Source: Streptomyces abyssalis (lineage in GTDB: Bacteria > Actinomycetota > Actinomycetes > Streptomycetales > Streptomycetaceae). Taken from it: a stretch of DNA of 64,000 bases. The stretch lies in assembly GCF_001751365.1 (NCBI RefSeq), contig NZ_LJGT01000041.1:1481045-1545044 (forward strand). Direction: 5' to 3'. This document shows positions 32,586-41,210 of this stretch, piece after piece. A model generated the notes under the pieces. It made no database searches. It was not told where the DNA came from and saw only the letters and a list, made by a program, of their open reading frames with translations. A program made the translations under genes and the position numbers. Within the stretch, counting starts at the first letter, position 1. The number at the start of each line of letters is the position of its first letter.

Positions 32586-33215
32586 GTGAGTACAGCCCGA
32601 CCGCGGAACGCGCCCGAGACCGAGGGGCGGCCCGACCCGCCCAAGACACCGCTGACGCCGCCCTCCGGCGCCGCCGCAGCGGTACGACACCCCGACGCCC
32701 CCGCGCCCGGAGAGCTTCTCGGCTCACATTACGAGCACTGTTTCGGCTGCGGCGGCGCACAGGCGCACGGACTGCACCTGGAGGTCAGGGCGGGCGAAGG
32801 AGTGGACGTCACCGCCGAGTTCACAGTGCGTCCCGTGCACCAGGGCGCTCCCGGACTCGCGCACGGCGGCGTGCTCTCCACAGCTCTGGACGAGACGATG
32901 GGCTCGCTCGGCTGGCTCATGCACATGATCGTGGTGACGGGACACCTGGAGACGGACTTCGTACGCCCCGTCCCGGTCGGCACCGTGCTCCACCTGAGCG
33001 CGGCCGTCACCGCCGTGGACGGCCGCAAGGTCTTCACCAGGGCGACGGGCAGGATCGGCGGCCCCGAGGGGCCCGTCGCCGTCCGCGCCGAGGCCCTCTT
33101 CATCAAGGTGGACGTCGAGCACTTCACCGACCACGGGCGCGACGAGGAGATCCAGGCAGCCATGGCCGATCCCGACCAGGTCCGGCGCGCGCGGGCCTTC
33201 GAGGTGAACCCGTGA
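32586..33215 (+). CDS. PaaI-type hot-dog thioesterase
   Basis: This 209-residue acyl-CoA thioesterase-like protein has a disordered first 45 residues, then a hot-dog domain. CFGCGGAQAHGLHLEV and the catalytic-helix motif LAHGGVLSTALDETMG place it in the PaaI/4HBT family. It may hydrolyse acyl-CoA; the substrate is unknown. Its stop codon overlaps the dut start (GTGA), so dUTPase synthesis is probably coupled to it. It starts at a GTG. Confidence 0.87.
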   Translation: MSTARPRNAPETEGRPDPPKTPLTPPSGAAAAVRHPDAPAPGELLGSHYEHCFGCGGAQAHGLHLEVRAGEGVDVTAEFTVRPVHQGAPGLAHGGVLSTALDETMGSLGWLMHMIVVTGHLETDFVRPVPVGTVLHLSAAVTAVDGRKVFTRATGRIGGPEGPVAVRAEALFIKVDVEHFTDHGRDEEIQAAMADPDQVRRARAFEVNP

Positions 33216-33733
33216 ACGGGACGCCCGTCGACGTCATGCTGCGGCGCCTGGACCCGGGCGTACCCGTTCCCGCGTACGCACATCCCGGGGACGCGGGCTG
33301 CGACCTCGTCACGACCGAGGCCGCGGAACTCGCACCCGGCGAGCGCACGGTACTGCCCACGGGCATCGCCATCGCGCTGCCCGAGGGCTTCGCGGCGTTC
33401 GTGCACCCGCGCTCCGGGCTGGCCGCCCGCTGCGGCGTCTCCTTGGTCAATGCACCCGGAACGGTCGACGCCGGGTACCGTGGAGAGATCAAGGTGATCG
33501 TGGCCAATCTTGATCCGCGCGAGACCGTGCGGTTCGAGCGTCTCGACCGCATTGCCCAACTCGTCGTCCAGCAGGTGGAGAAGGTGCGTTTCCACGAGGT
33601 GGCGGAGTTGCCGGGCTCGGTGCGGGCCGCGGGGGGATTCGGCTCCACAGGCGGTCACAGCCAGGCCGCCGCACATCAGAATGACTACGTTCCGGTCGGA
33701 GCCGACCGGCATTCCGACCTGAGAGGACAGTGA
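33212..33733 (+). CDS. dut: dUTP diphosphatase
   Basis: The 173-residue trimeric dUTPase hydrolyses dUTP to dUMP, keeping uracil out of DNA. All five motifs can be read: HPGDAGCDL, PRSGLAAR, VNAPGTVDAGYRGEIKV, RIAQLVV and the P-loop-like FGSTGGH. The start was set at the GTG overlapping the thioesterase stop because it opens the domain. The C-terminal tail beyond motif 5 is about 25 residues longer than usual. The DUF3710 gene begins one base after its stop. Confidence 0.95.
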   Translation: MNGTPVDVMLRRLDPGVPVPAYAHPGDAGCDLVTTEAAELAPGERTVLPTGIAIALPEGFAAFVHPRSGLAARCGVSLVNAPGTVDAGYRGEIKVIVANLDPRETVRFERLDRIAQLVVQQVEKVRFHEVAELPGSVRAAGGFGSTGGHSQAAAHQNDYVPVGADRHSDLRGQ

Positions 33734-33734
33734 C

Positions 33735-34520
33735 GTGTTCGGACGTCGTCGCAAGAAGAGCGAAGAGCCTGAGACGGGCACCTCGGACGACTTCGGCTCG
33801 CACGGGCAGGAGGCCGAGGATGCCGGTTCCGCCGACGCGGTCACGGACGCCGAAGCGACGCGCGTGAAGCTGCCGCCGGCGCCGCGCCCCGACGGTCCCT
33901 GGGACGTCAGCGAGGTCAGCGACCCCGGCAGCGGCCGTGTGGACCTCGGCGGCATCTTCGTGCCCGGTGTCGAGGGCATGGAACTGCGCGTGGAGGTCGC
34001 CGGCGAGTCGATCGTCGCCGCCACGCTCGTCGTACAGGACAGCGCACTCCAGCTGCAGGCGTTCGCGGCGCCGAAGCGCGAGGGCCTCTGGGAAGAGGTG
34101 CGCGAGGAGATCGCGACCGGCATCACCAAGCAGGGCGGCGTGATCGACGAGGTCGAGGGCCCGCTGGGCTGGGAGCTGCGCGCTCAGGTCCCGGTGCAGC
34201 TCCCGGACGGTACGAACGGGGTCCAGGTCGTGCGCTTCGTCGGCGTCGACGGGCCGCGCTGGTTCCTGCGGGGCGTGATCTCCGGTCAGGGCGCGGTCCA
34301 GCCGCAGACGGGCGGCCTGCTGGAGCAGGTCTTCCGCGACACGGTCATCGTGCGCGGCGAGTCGCCCATGGCTCCGCGCGACCCGATCGTCCTCAAGCTG
34401 CCGGAGGACGCCCAGATGGTGCCGGACGGCGTCCAGCAGGAGACCGTCGAGGAGGGCTCGCGCTTCGCGGGCGGCCTCGACAAGCTGCAGCGCGGACCGG
34501 AGATCACCGAGGTGCGCTGA
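33735..34520 (+). CDS. DUF3710 family protein
   Basis: The 261-residue protein starts with a basic/acidic tail (MFGRRRKKSEE) and continues with the DUF3710 domain, including WDVSEV, IFVPGVEGMELRVEV, GWELRAQVPVQLPDG and FVGVDGPRWFLRGVISG. The family occurs next to dut across actinobacteria (Rv2696c-like). Function is unknown. It begins immediately after dut, so the two are in one transcript. Its last codons are partly duplicated downstream. Confidence 0.88.
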   Translation: MFGRRRKKSEEPETGTSDDFGSHGQEAEDAGSADAVTDAEATRVKLPPAPRPDGPWDVSEVSDPGSGRVDLGGIFVPGVEGMELRVEVAGESIVAATLVVQDSALQLQAFAAPKREGLWEEVREEIATGITKQGGVIDEVEGPLGWELRAQVPVQLPDGTNGVQVVRFVGVDGPRWFLRGVISGQGAVQPQTGGLLEQVFRDTVIVRGESPMAPRDPIVLKLPEDAQMVPDGVQQETVEEGSRFAGGLDKLQRGPEITEVR

Positions 34521-34634
34521 CGCGGTCGGTTCGGGGCTACGGGGGTCGTCCCCCGGGAGATCGCAGCACCGAGGTGCGCTGAGCCCACGACGGCACCGCC
34601 GCGTCACCGCGTCGGCTGACGACAAGCGGAATGG

Positions 34635-34680
34635 GACGAGCCGCCGCGTGCCCGCAGGAAGCGGGCCGCGGCGGCTCGTC
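34635..34680 (+). terminator. long hairpin after the DUF3710 gene
   Basis: GACGAGCCGCCGCG (34635-34648) pairs perfectly with 34667-34680. The loop contains a second small stem (CCCGC/GCGGG). It separates the dut operon from the OB-fold gene. Confidence 0.75.
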
Positions 34681-34757
34681 CGCGTCGGGGCAACGCCGCC
34701 CGGTGGTACGGCCACGGGCCCGGTATCGGGGCCCGGCCGCACCGGTACGCTTGCAGC

Positions 34758-35168
34758 ATGAGTGGCGCCACCCGAGCAGAGAAGGCACAGCGGGGGGAAG
34801 GCGGGCGCTTCAAGCGTTTCCTGGAGCGGCTGTCCTCGTCCGAGGAGGATCTGCATTCGCAGGAGCTGCGGCAGGAGGCCGACAGCACCGGCTGCACCCG
34901 CATCGCGGCCTGCGGCGACCGTCAGATCGTCCGCGTGACAGGTACTCTGCGCACCGTCACCCTGCGTCCGCGGGCCGGGGTGCCGACGTTGGAGGCGGAG
35001 CTGTTCGACGGCTCCGCCGCCCTGGACGTGGTCTGGCTGGGGCGCCGCGCGATCGCGGGCATCGAGCCGGGCCGCGGCCTGACGGCGTGGGGGCGGATAT
35101 CGATGAATCACGGCCGCCCGGTGATGTTCAATCCGAAGTACGAGTTGCGACCCCTCGGACAGGAGTAG
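34758..35168 (+). CDS. OB-fold nucleic-acid-binding family protein
   Basis: The 136-residue protein has a charged N-terminus and an OB-fold (about residues 50-133; RQIVRVTGTLRTVTLRPR, LEAELFDGSAALDVVWLGRR, LTAWGRISMN and YELR). It resembles the RecG/RecJ-type single-strand-binding OB domain, and the family is fixed at this locus in actinobacteria (Rv2694c-like). Its role is not known. The next gene starts four bases after its stop. Confidence 0.83.
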   Translation: MSGATRAEKAQRGEGGRFKRFLERLSSSEEDLHSQELRQEADSTGCTRIAACGDRQIVRVTGTLRTVTLRPRAGVPTLEAELFDGSAALDVVWLGRRAIAGIEPGRGLTAWGRISMNHGRPVMFNPKYELRPLGQE

Positions 35169-35172
35169 CTGG

Positions 35173-36099
35173 GTGACCCCCCTCGACAAGCCGATCGCGG
35201 ACGGAACCGGAACACCGAGCGGTGCGGGCCCCGAAGCGGGCACCGGATCCGGAACCTCGAACGGGGCCGACGGCGAGGCGGCCGCTCCCCGCGCCGTCAC
35301 CGAAGCCGCGCTCTTCGAAGCCTTCGGCGGGCTGCGCGGACTGGTGGAGACGACCCTTCCCGGCCTGCTCTTCATCTCCTGGTACACGTTCAACAAGGAC
35401 ATCCACTCCGCGGCGCTGACGGCTCTTGCCGTCTCCGCGCTGCTGGGTGTCCTCCGGCTGGTCCGCCGCGACACCGTCAAGCACGCCTTCAGCGGGGTCT
35501 TCGGCGTCGCCTTCGGCGTGCTCTTCGCGATGATGACGGGCAACGCCAAGGACTTCTATCTGCCCGGAATGTTCTACGGGCTGGGCCTGGCCCTCGCGTA
35601 CATCATCACGGCGGCCGCCGGGGTGCCCCTGCTGGGGCTGGTGCTCGGACCGGTCTTCAAGGAGAACCTCTCCTGGCGCAAGAGGAACCCGGGCCGCAAG
35701 AAGGCGTACACGAAGGCCAGTTACGCGTGGGGCTTCATCCTGCTCGGCAAGTCCGCCATCCTCTTCCCGCTGTACCTGTGGGGGGACACCACCCGCTTCG
35801 GCTGGGTCACGGTGGCGTTGAAGATCCCGCCGTTCCTGCTGGCCGTCTACCTCACGTGGATCTTCCTGGCGAAGGCTCCCGCGCCCATCAACGTCATCGC
35901 GGAGATGGAGGCGGAGGAGAAGGCGGAGAAGGAGCGCGAGGAGCGGCTGAAGCAGGAGGACGAACAGCAGCGCAGGACGCTCGCCGCGATGGGCGACGAG
36001 TTCACCGAGGACGCCTCACGCGCACTGCTCGCCGACTCCGAACGGGTGCGGGACGATCCCGGCTCCGGTGCCGGTCCCGGGGGACGGCACCGCCGCTGA
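35173..36099 (+). CDS. DUF3159 family membrane protein
   Basis: The 308-residue protein has a 40-residue low-complexity start, then about six membrane helices, and a highly charged Glu/Lys/Arg-rich C-terminal helix (EAEEKAEKEREERLKQ) that may be a coiled coil. It belongs to DUF3159 (Rv2693c-like); FKENLSWRKRNPGR is a recognisable part. Function is unknown. It lies in the same transcript as the OB-fold gene and converges on ceoC. Confidence 0.86.
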   Translation: MTPLDKPIADGTGTPSGAGPEAGTGSGTSNGADGEAAAPRAVTEAALFEAFGGLRGLVETTLPGLLFISWYTFNKDIHSAALTALAVSALLGVLRLVRRDTVKHAFSGVFGVAFGVLFAMMTGNAKDFYLPGMFYGLGLALAYIITAAAGVPLLGLVLGPVFKENLSWRKRNPGRKKAYTKASYAWGFILLGKSAILFPLYLWGDTTRFGWVTVALKIPPFLLAVYLTWIFLAKAPAPINVIAEMEAEEKAEKEREERLKQEDEQQRRTLAAMGDEFTEDASRALLADSERVRDDPGSGAGPGGRHRR

Positions 36100-36165
36100 C
36101 GGCCGTTCACCGCTGAGCCACGGTCCGGGGTTCGCCCGCCCGTACGTACGACGGCGGCGCGGCGT

Positions 36166-36837
36166 CTACGACGGTTCGCCGCGCACCGAGAGCAGGTCCT
36201 CCAGTTGCTCCTCGCGCGCGGGCGCGGCCACGAACAGCAGCTCGTCGCCGACCTCCAGCGCGTCGTCACTGTCGGGCACCAGCACCCGGTTGCCCCGGAT
36301 GATGGTGACCAGAGCGGTGTCCTCGGGCCACGTCACGTCGCCCACACGCGTCCCGGCCAGCGCGGCCTCCGGCGGCAGTGTCAGCTCGACCAGGTTCGCG
36401 TCGCCCTGCGAGAAGCGCAGCAGCCGCACCAGGTCGCCCACGCTCACGGCCTCCTCGACGAGCGCCGACATCAGGCGCGGCGTCGAGACGGCGACGTCGA
36501 CGCCCCACGACTCGTTGAACAGCCATTCGTTCTTGGGGTTGTTGACGCGTGAGACGACCCGCGGGACCCCGTACTCGGTCTTGGCGAGCAGCGAGACGAC
36601 CAGGTTGACCTTGTCGTCGCCGGTGGCCGCGATCACGACGTTGCACCGCTCCAGCGCGGCCTCGTCGAGCGAGGTGATCTCGCACGCGTCGGCCAGCAGC
36701 CACTCGGCCTGCGGCACCCGCTCCACCGAGATCGCCGTCGGCGCCTTGTCGATGAGCAGCACCTCGTGCCCGTTCTCCAGCAGCTCGCCCGCGATCGAGC
36801 GCCCCACGGCGCCCGCGCCCGCAATGGCTACCCTCAT
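36166..36837 (-). CDS. ceoC: TrkA-family potassium uptake regulator CeoC
   Basis: This 223-residue cytosolic protein has an N-terminal RCK Rossmann domain with the nucleotide motif GAGAVGRSIAGELLENGHEVLLID and a C-terminal TrkA_C domain. It corresponds to CeoC of mycobacteria, one of a pair of TrkA-like proteins that gate K+ uptake in response to NAD(H) or other nucleotides. C-terminal RCK domains are known c-di-AMP targets in several bacteria. It lies 34 bases downstream of ceoB on the same strand, and no channel subunit (TrkH/G) is in the window. Confidence 0.9.
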   Translation of the reverse strand: MRVAIAGAGAVGRSIAGELLENGHEVLLIDKAPTAISVERVPQAEWLLADACEITSLDEAALERCNVVIAATGDDKVNLVVSLLAKTEYGVPRVVSRVNNPKNEWLFNESWGVDVAVSTPRLMSALVEEAVSVGDLVRLLRFSQGDANLVELTLPPEAALAGTRVGDVTWPEDTALVTIIRGNRVLVPDSDDALEVGDELLFVAAPAREEQLEDLLSVRGEPS

Positions 36838-36871
36838 CGGAGAAGCCCCCTGTCCGCTGTGCGTACGCCGG

Positions 36872-37540
36872 TCACGAGCGCCCCTCCTCGGGACCCGTCG
36901 CGAAGACGGCCTCCACCTGATCGATCTGATCGCTGCGCATCATCACATGCACCAGATCGCCTTCCTGCAGCACCGTCTCCGATGTCGGCAGCATCGCCTC
37001 ACCCACCCTGGTGAGGAAGGCGACCCGCACCCCGGCCTCCTCCTGCAGCCTGCTGACCCGGTGGCCCACCCAGTCCGGCCCGGTGTGCACCTCTGCGAGC
37101 TGCACACCGCCACTGGGGTCCCGCCACAGCGGCTCGGATCCTGAGGGAAGCAGCCTGCGAAGCATCTGGTCGGCCGTCCAGCGCACCGTGGCGACGGTGG
37201 GAATGCCCAGACGCTGGTAGACCTCGGCCCGCTTGGGGTCGTAGATGCGGGCCGCGACGTGCTCGATGCCGAACATTTCCCGTGCGACCCGCGCCGCGAT
37301 GATGTTGGAGTTGTCACCGCTGCTGACAGCGGCGAACGCGCCGGCCTCCTCGATACCGGCCTCCCGCAGGGTGTCCTGGTCGAAGCCGACCCCGGAGACC
37401 CGGCGGCCGCCGAAGCCCGATCCCAGGCGGCGGAAAGCCGTCGGGTCCTGGTCCACGACCGCGACGGTATGGCCCTGCTGCTCCAGTGCCTGAGCGAGCT
37501 CGGCGCCAACCCGGCCGCAGCCCATGATCACAACATGCAC
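36872..37540 (-). CDS. ceoB: TrkA-family potassium uptake regulator CeoB
   Basis: The 222-residue protein has an RCK_N domain (VVIMGCGRVGAELAQALE) and an RCK_C domain (VAFLTRVGEAMLP and LQEGDLVHVMM). The start is put at the GTG before HVVIMGCG, with AGGGACGGG upstream. It pairs with CeoC and is divergent from the KimA-like transporter gene, only 69 bases apart. This layout is kept in mycobacteria (Rv2690c/ceoB/ceoC). It probably controls potassium flux. Confidence 0.9.
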   Translation of the reverse strand: MHVVIMGCGRVGAELAQALEQQGHTVAVVDQDPTAFRRLGSGFGGRRVSGVGFDQDTLREAGIEEAGAFAAVSSGDNSNIIAARVAREMFGIEHVAARIYDPKRAEVYQRLGIPTVATVRWTADQMLRRLLPSGSEPLWRDPSGGVQLAEVHTGPDWVGHRVSRLQEEAGVRVAFLTRVGEAMLPTSETVLQEGDLVHVMMRSDQIDQVEAVFATGPEEGRS

Positions 37541-37596
37541 GCCCGTCCCTCTCGTCACATACAGCGGGCCGTCTCAGGATCGCACGACCGACCGCA

Positions 37597-37612
37597 TACG
37601 ATCCTTCCCGTG
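37597..37612 (+). promoter_or_regulatory. possible leaderless promoter for the KimA-like gene
   Basis: TACGAT (37597-37602) fits a -10 hexamer and sits seven bases before the GTG at 37610. No Shine-Dalgarno sequence precedes that GTG. Together they suggest a transcript beginning at the start codon. The -35 region is not recognisable. Confidence 0.4.
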
Positions 37613-39733
37613 CCAAGGATGACCCATCTCCCGAAGCGGCTGCTGCTCGGGCGTGCGCTCCGCAGCGACCGGCTGGCAGAGACGCTGCTGCCGAAGCGCA
37701 TCGCGCTGCCCGTCTTCGCCTCCGACCCGCTGTCGTCGGTGGCGTACGCCCCGGGGGAGGTTCTGCTCGTCCTCTCGGTCGCGGGCGTCTCCGCATACCA
37801 CTTCAGCCCCTGGATCGCCGTCGCCGTCGTGGTGCTGCTGTTCACGGTCGTCGCCTCGTACCGGCAGAACGTCCGTGCGTACCCCTCGGGGGGCGGCGAC
37901 TACGAGGTCGCCACGACGAACATGGGCAGGAGGGCCGGGCTGACCGTCGCGAGCGCGCTGCTCGTCGACTACGTGCTGACCGTCGCCGTGTCCATCTCCT
38001 CCGGGGTGGAGAACCTCGGCTCCGCAGTGCCGTTCATCGTCGAGCACAAGACCCTCGTGGCCGTCGTCATCATCGTGATGCTGACGCTGATGAACCTTCG
38101 TGGCGTACGTGAGTCGGGCAAGCTCTTCGCCATCCCCACCTACTGCTTCGTGGCGGGCGTCTTCGGGATGATCCTCTGGGGTGTCATACGCGGGGCCGTG
38201 CTCGGCGAGGAGATGCGGGCGCCCACGGCCGACTTCGAGATCGACGCCGAACACAGCGGCGGACTCACCGGGTTCGCCCTCGCTTTCCTGCTGCTGCGGG
38301 CCTTCTCCTCCGGCTGTGCCGCCCTGACGGGCGTCGAGGCCATCAGCAACGGAGTGCCCGCCTTCCGTAAGCCCAAGTCCCGCAACGCGGCCAACACCCT
38401 TGCCATGATGGGCCTGATCGCGGCCGTCATGTTCTGCGGCGTGATCGTCCTGGCCCTCGCGACCGACGTGAAGATGGCCGAGAACCCGGCCACGGAACTG
38501 ATCATCAACGGCAGGCCTGCAGGCCCTGACTACGCGCAGAACCCGGTCATCTCCCAGGTGGCTGCCGCGGTCTTCGGTGACGGGACCTTCCCCTTCATCT
38601 TCCTCGCGTCGGCCACCGCGCTCGTGCTCTTCCTCGCCGCGAACACCGCCTACAACGGCTTCCCGCTGCTCGGTTCGATTCTCGCCCAGGACCGTTACCT
38701 GCCACGGCAGTTGCACACCCGCGGCGACCGTCTCGCCTTCTCCAACGGCATCGTGCTGCTGGCCGGGGCCGCCGCCATACTCGTCGTGGTCTACAACGCC
38801 GACTCGACCCGCCTCATCCAGCTCTACATCGTCGGCGTCTTCGTCTCCTTCACGCTCAGCCAGATCGGCATGGTCCGGCACTGGAACCGGCTGCTGACCG
38901 ACGAGCGGGACACGGCCGCGCGGCGCCGCATGCACCGCTCCAGGGCCATCAACGCCTTCGGCGCCTTCTGCACGGGGCTCGTCCTGGTCGTCGTACTCGT
39001 CACGAAGTTCTCGCACGGGGCGTGGGTCTCGCTGCTCGGCATGCTGCTCTTCTACGGCGTGATGACCGCGATCCGCCGCCACTACGACCTCGTCGCGGAG
39101 GAACTCGCCGCCGACGACCCGGACGAGAAGCGCGTACGCCCCTCCCGCGTGCACTCCATCGTGCTCGTCTCCAAGACGCACAAGCCGACGATGCGTGCGC
39201 TCGCGTACGCACGGCTGATGCGCTCGGACACGCTGGAAGCGCTCACCATCAGCGTGGACGCCCAGGAGACGGCACAGCTGCGCAGGGAGTGGGAGGAGAC
39301 GGGCATGGACGTGCCGCTGAAGATCCTCGACTCGCCCTACCGTGAGATCACGCGGCCCGTCATCGACTACGTGAAGCGGCTGCGCAGGGAGAACCCGCGC
39401 GACGTCGTCAGCGTCTACATCCCGGAGTACGTCGTGGGCCGCTGGTACGAGCAGCTCCTGCACAACCAGAGTGCGCTGCGCCTCAAGGGCCGGCTGCTCT
39501 ACACGCCGGGCGTGATGGTGACCTCCGTGCCCTGGCAGCTGGAGTCCTCCGAGGTGGCGCGCAAGCGCCTCAAGAAGCGGGCGGACTGGGCAGCGCCCGG
39601 CTCCGTCCGTCGCGGGCCGACGGCGCGTCCGGGAGCGGGACGCGGGAACGGCGGCGGGACCGGCACAAGCAACGGCGGTGGCGGCAGCGGCGGTGGCACG
39701 ACGGCCGGGAAGCCGGACGGCGACGGGCAGTAG
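37610..39733 (+). CDS. KimA (YdaO)-like APC-superfamily potassium transporter
   Basis: This 707-residue protein has about twelve membrane helices followed by a cytosolic USP-like domain. FASDPLSSVAYAPGE, YPSGGGDYEVA, DYVLTVAVSISSG and SGCAALTGVEAISNG closely match, from memory, KimA of Bacillus subtilis, a high-affinity K+/H+ symporter inhibited by c-di-AMP. The C-terminal 60 residues are Gly/Arg/Thr-rich and look disordered. It was formerly annotated as an amino-acid permease. It is divergent from ceoBC. GTG 37610 or ATG 37619 could be the start; I favour the GTG because of the adjoining -10-like box. K+ specificity is an inference from homology. Confidence 0.85.
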   Translation: MPRMTHLPKRLLLGRALRSDRLAETLLPKRIALPVFASDPLSSVAYAPGEVLLVLSVAGVSAYHFSPWIAVAVVVLLFTVVASYRQNVRAYPSGGGDYEVATTNMGRRAGLTVASALLVDYVLTVAVSISSGVENLGSAVPFIVEHKTLVAVVIIVMLTLMNLRGVRESGKLFAIPTYCFVAGVFGMILWGVIRGAVLGEEMRAPTADFEIDAEHSGGLTGFALAFLLLRAFSSGCAALTGVEAISNGVPAFRKPKSRNAANTLAMMGLIAAVMFCGVIVLALATDVKMAENPATELIINGRPAGPDYAQNPVISQVAAAVFGDGTFPFIFLASATALVLFLAANTAYNGFPLLGSILAQDRYLPRQLHTRGDRLAFSNGIVLLAGAAAILVVVYNADSTRLIQLYIVGVFVSFTLSQIGMVRHWNRLLTDERDTAARRRMHRSRAINAFGAFCTGLVLVVVLVTKFSHGAWVSLLGMLLFYGVMTAIRRHYDLVAEELAADDPDEKRVRPSRVHSIVLVSKTHKPTMRALAYARLMRSDTLEALTISVDAQETAQLRREWEETGMDVPLKILDSPYREITRPVIDYVKRLRRENPRDVVSVYIPEYVVGRWYEQLLHNQSALRLKGRLLYTPGVMVTSVPWQLESSEVARKRLKKRADWAAPGSVRRGPTARPGAGRGNGGGTGTSNGGGGSGGGTTAGKPDGDGQ

Positions 39734-39774
39734 ACTGCACCGCTGCCCCCGCGTTCGCGCGTTCGCGCACTCCC

Positions 39775-39790
39775 GCCGCCTTCGGGCGGC
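39775..39790. terminator. UUCG-loop hairpin between the transporter and methyltransferase genes
   Basis: GCCGCC and GGCGGC enclose a TTCG tetraloop, an exceptionally stable RNA hairpin. The stem is only six bases, so it may be a weak terminator or a leader structure of the next gene. Confidence 0.45.
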
Positions 39791-39835
39791 CGCCGAGCCG
39801 GCGCCTCGATTCCGTACCTCTGGAGCTCACCCGTC

Positions 39836-41188
39836 ATGCCGTCCGAAACCCCCGCAGACGCCCTTGCCCCATCGCTGGTGGGGGAGGAGTACGAGGTCGA
39901 GGTCGGCCCCGTCGCGCACGGCGGGCACTGCGTCGCCCGTACGGAGGCGGGGCGGGTGCTGTTCGTACGCCACACGCTCCCCGGCGAGCGCGTCGTCGCG
40001 CGCGTCACGGAGGGCCGCGAGGACTCCCGGTTCCTGCGCGCGGACGCCGTCGAGGTGCTGGACGCGGCGAAGGACCGCATCCCCGCGCCCTGCCCCTTCT
40101 CAGGTCCGGGCCGCTGTGGCGGCTGCGACTGGCAGCACGTCAAGCCGGGCGCGCAGCGGCGCATGAAGGGCGAGGTGCTCACCGAACAGCTGTGGCGGCT
40201 GGCGCAGTTGACCCCTGAGGACGTCTCGTGGGACGGCACCGTCGAACCGGCGCCTGGCGACAAGGTGCCCGCGGGGGAGGTCCCGGCATGGCGCACCCGC
40301 GTGCAGTTCGCGGTGGACGACGAGGGGCGCGCGGGGCTGCGGCGGCACCGCTCGCACGAGGTCGAGCCCGTGGACCACTGCCTCATCGCCGCCCCGGGCG
40401 TGGAGGAACTGGGCATCGAGGACCGCGAGTGGCCGCAGATGGCCGGGGTCGAGGTGACGGCGGCCACCGGTTCGCAGGACCGGCAGGTCGTCCTCACGCC
40501 GAAGCCCGGCGGGCGTCTTCCCATCGTCGAACTGGACCGCCCCGTCTCGGTGTTGAGGGTGGGGGAGCGCGGCGGCGACAAGGGCGTCCTGCACCGCGTG
40601 CACGGCCGTGACTTCGTACGCGAGCGCGCCGACGGCCGTACGTGGCGGGTGGGCGCCGGCGGTTTCTGGCAGGTGCACCCGCAGGCGGCGGAGCTGCTCG
40701 TGGACGCGCTGATGCGCGGACTCACCCCGCGCAAGGGGGAGATGGCGCTCGATCTGTACTGCGGCGTCGGACTCTTCGCGGGCGCACTGGCCGACCGCAT
40801 CGGCGAGAGAGGGGCCGTGCTCGGCATCGAGTCGTCCAAGCGGGCCGTGGAGGACGCCCGGCGCAACCTCGCCGACTTCCCGAGGGTCCGCGTCGAGCAG
40901 GGCAAGGTCGACTCCGTACTGCCGCGCACCGGCATCGCCGAGGCGGACCTGGTCGTGCTGGACCCGCCGCGAGCGGGCGCGGGCAGGCAGACGGTGCGCC
41001 ACATCGCGGGCCTGGGCCCGCGCCGCGTCGGCTATGTGGCGTGCGATCCGGCAGCACTGGCCCGCGACTTGGGCTACTTCCGCGACGCGGGGTACGTGCC
41101 GCGCTTCCTGCGCGCCTTCGATCTCTTCCCGATGACGCATCACCTGGAGTGCGTGGCGATCCTGGAACCGGCGGGGAAGGGGACCTGA
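39836..41188 (+). CDS. TrmA/RlmD-family 5-methyluridine RNA methyltransferase
   Basis: This 450-residue SAM-dependent enzyme has an N-terminal TRAM domain, an iron-sulfur cluster motif (CPFSGPGRCGGCDWQH) and a Rossmann methyltransferase core with LDLYCGVGLF, VLDPPRAGAG and YVACDPAALARDLGY; the cysteine of ACDP is the catalytic nucleophile. It methylates uridine C5 in rRNA or tRNA; which RNA is not clear. The mycobacterial counterpart (Rv2689c) also adjoins the KimA-like gene. It starts at an ATG. Confidence 0.92.
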   Translation: MPSETPADALAPSLVGEEYEVEVGPVAHGGHCVARTEAGRVLFVRHTLPGERVVARVTEGREDSRFLRADAVEVLDAAKDRIPAPCPFSGPGRCGGCDWQHVKPGAQRRMKGEVLTEQLWRLAQLTPEDVSWDGTVEPAPGDKVPAGEVPAWRTRVQFAVDDEGRAGLRRHRSHEVEPVDHCLIAAPGVEELGIEDREWPQMAGVEVTAATGSQDRQVVLTPKPGGRLPIVELDRPVSVLRVGERGGDKGVLHRVHGRDFVRERADGRTWRVGAGGFWQVHPQAAELLVDALMRGLTPRKGEMALDLYCGVGLFAGALADRIGERGAVLGIESSKRAVEDARRNLADFPRVRVEQGKVDSVLPRTGIAEADLVVLDPPRAGAGRQTVRHIAGLGPRRVGYVACDPAALARDLGYFRDAGYVPRFLRAFDLFPMTHHLECVAILEPAGKGT

Positions 41189-41210
41189 CCTGAGTCCCAA
41201 AGACGCCGAG

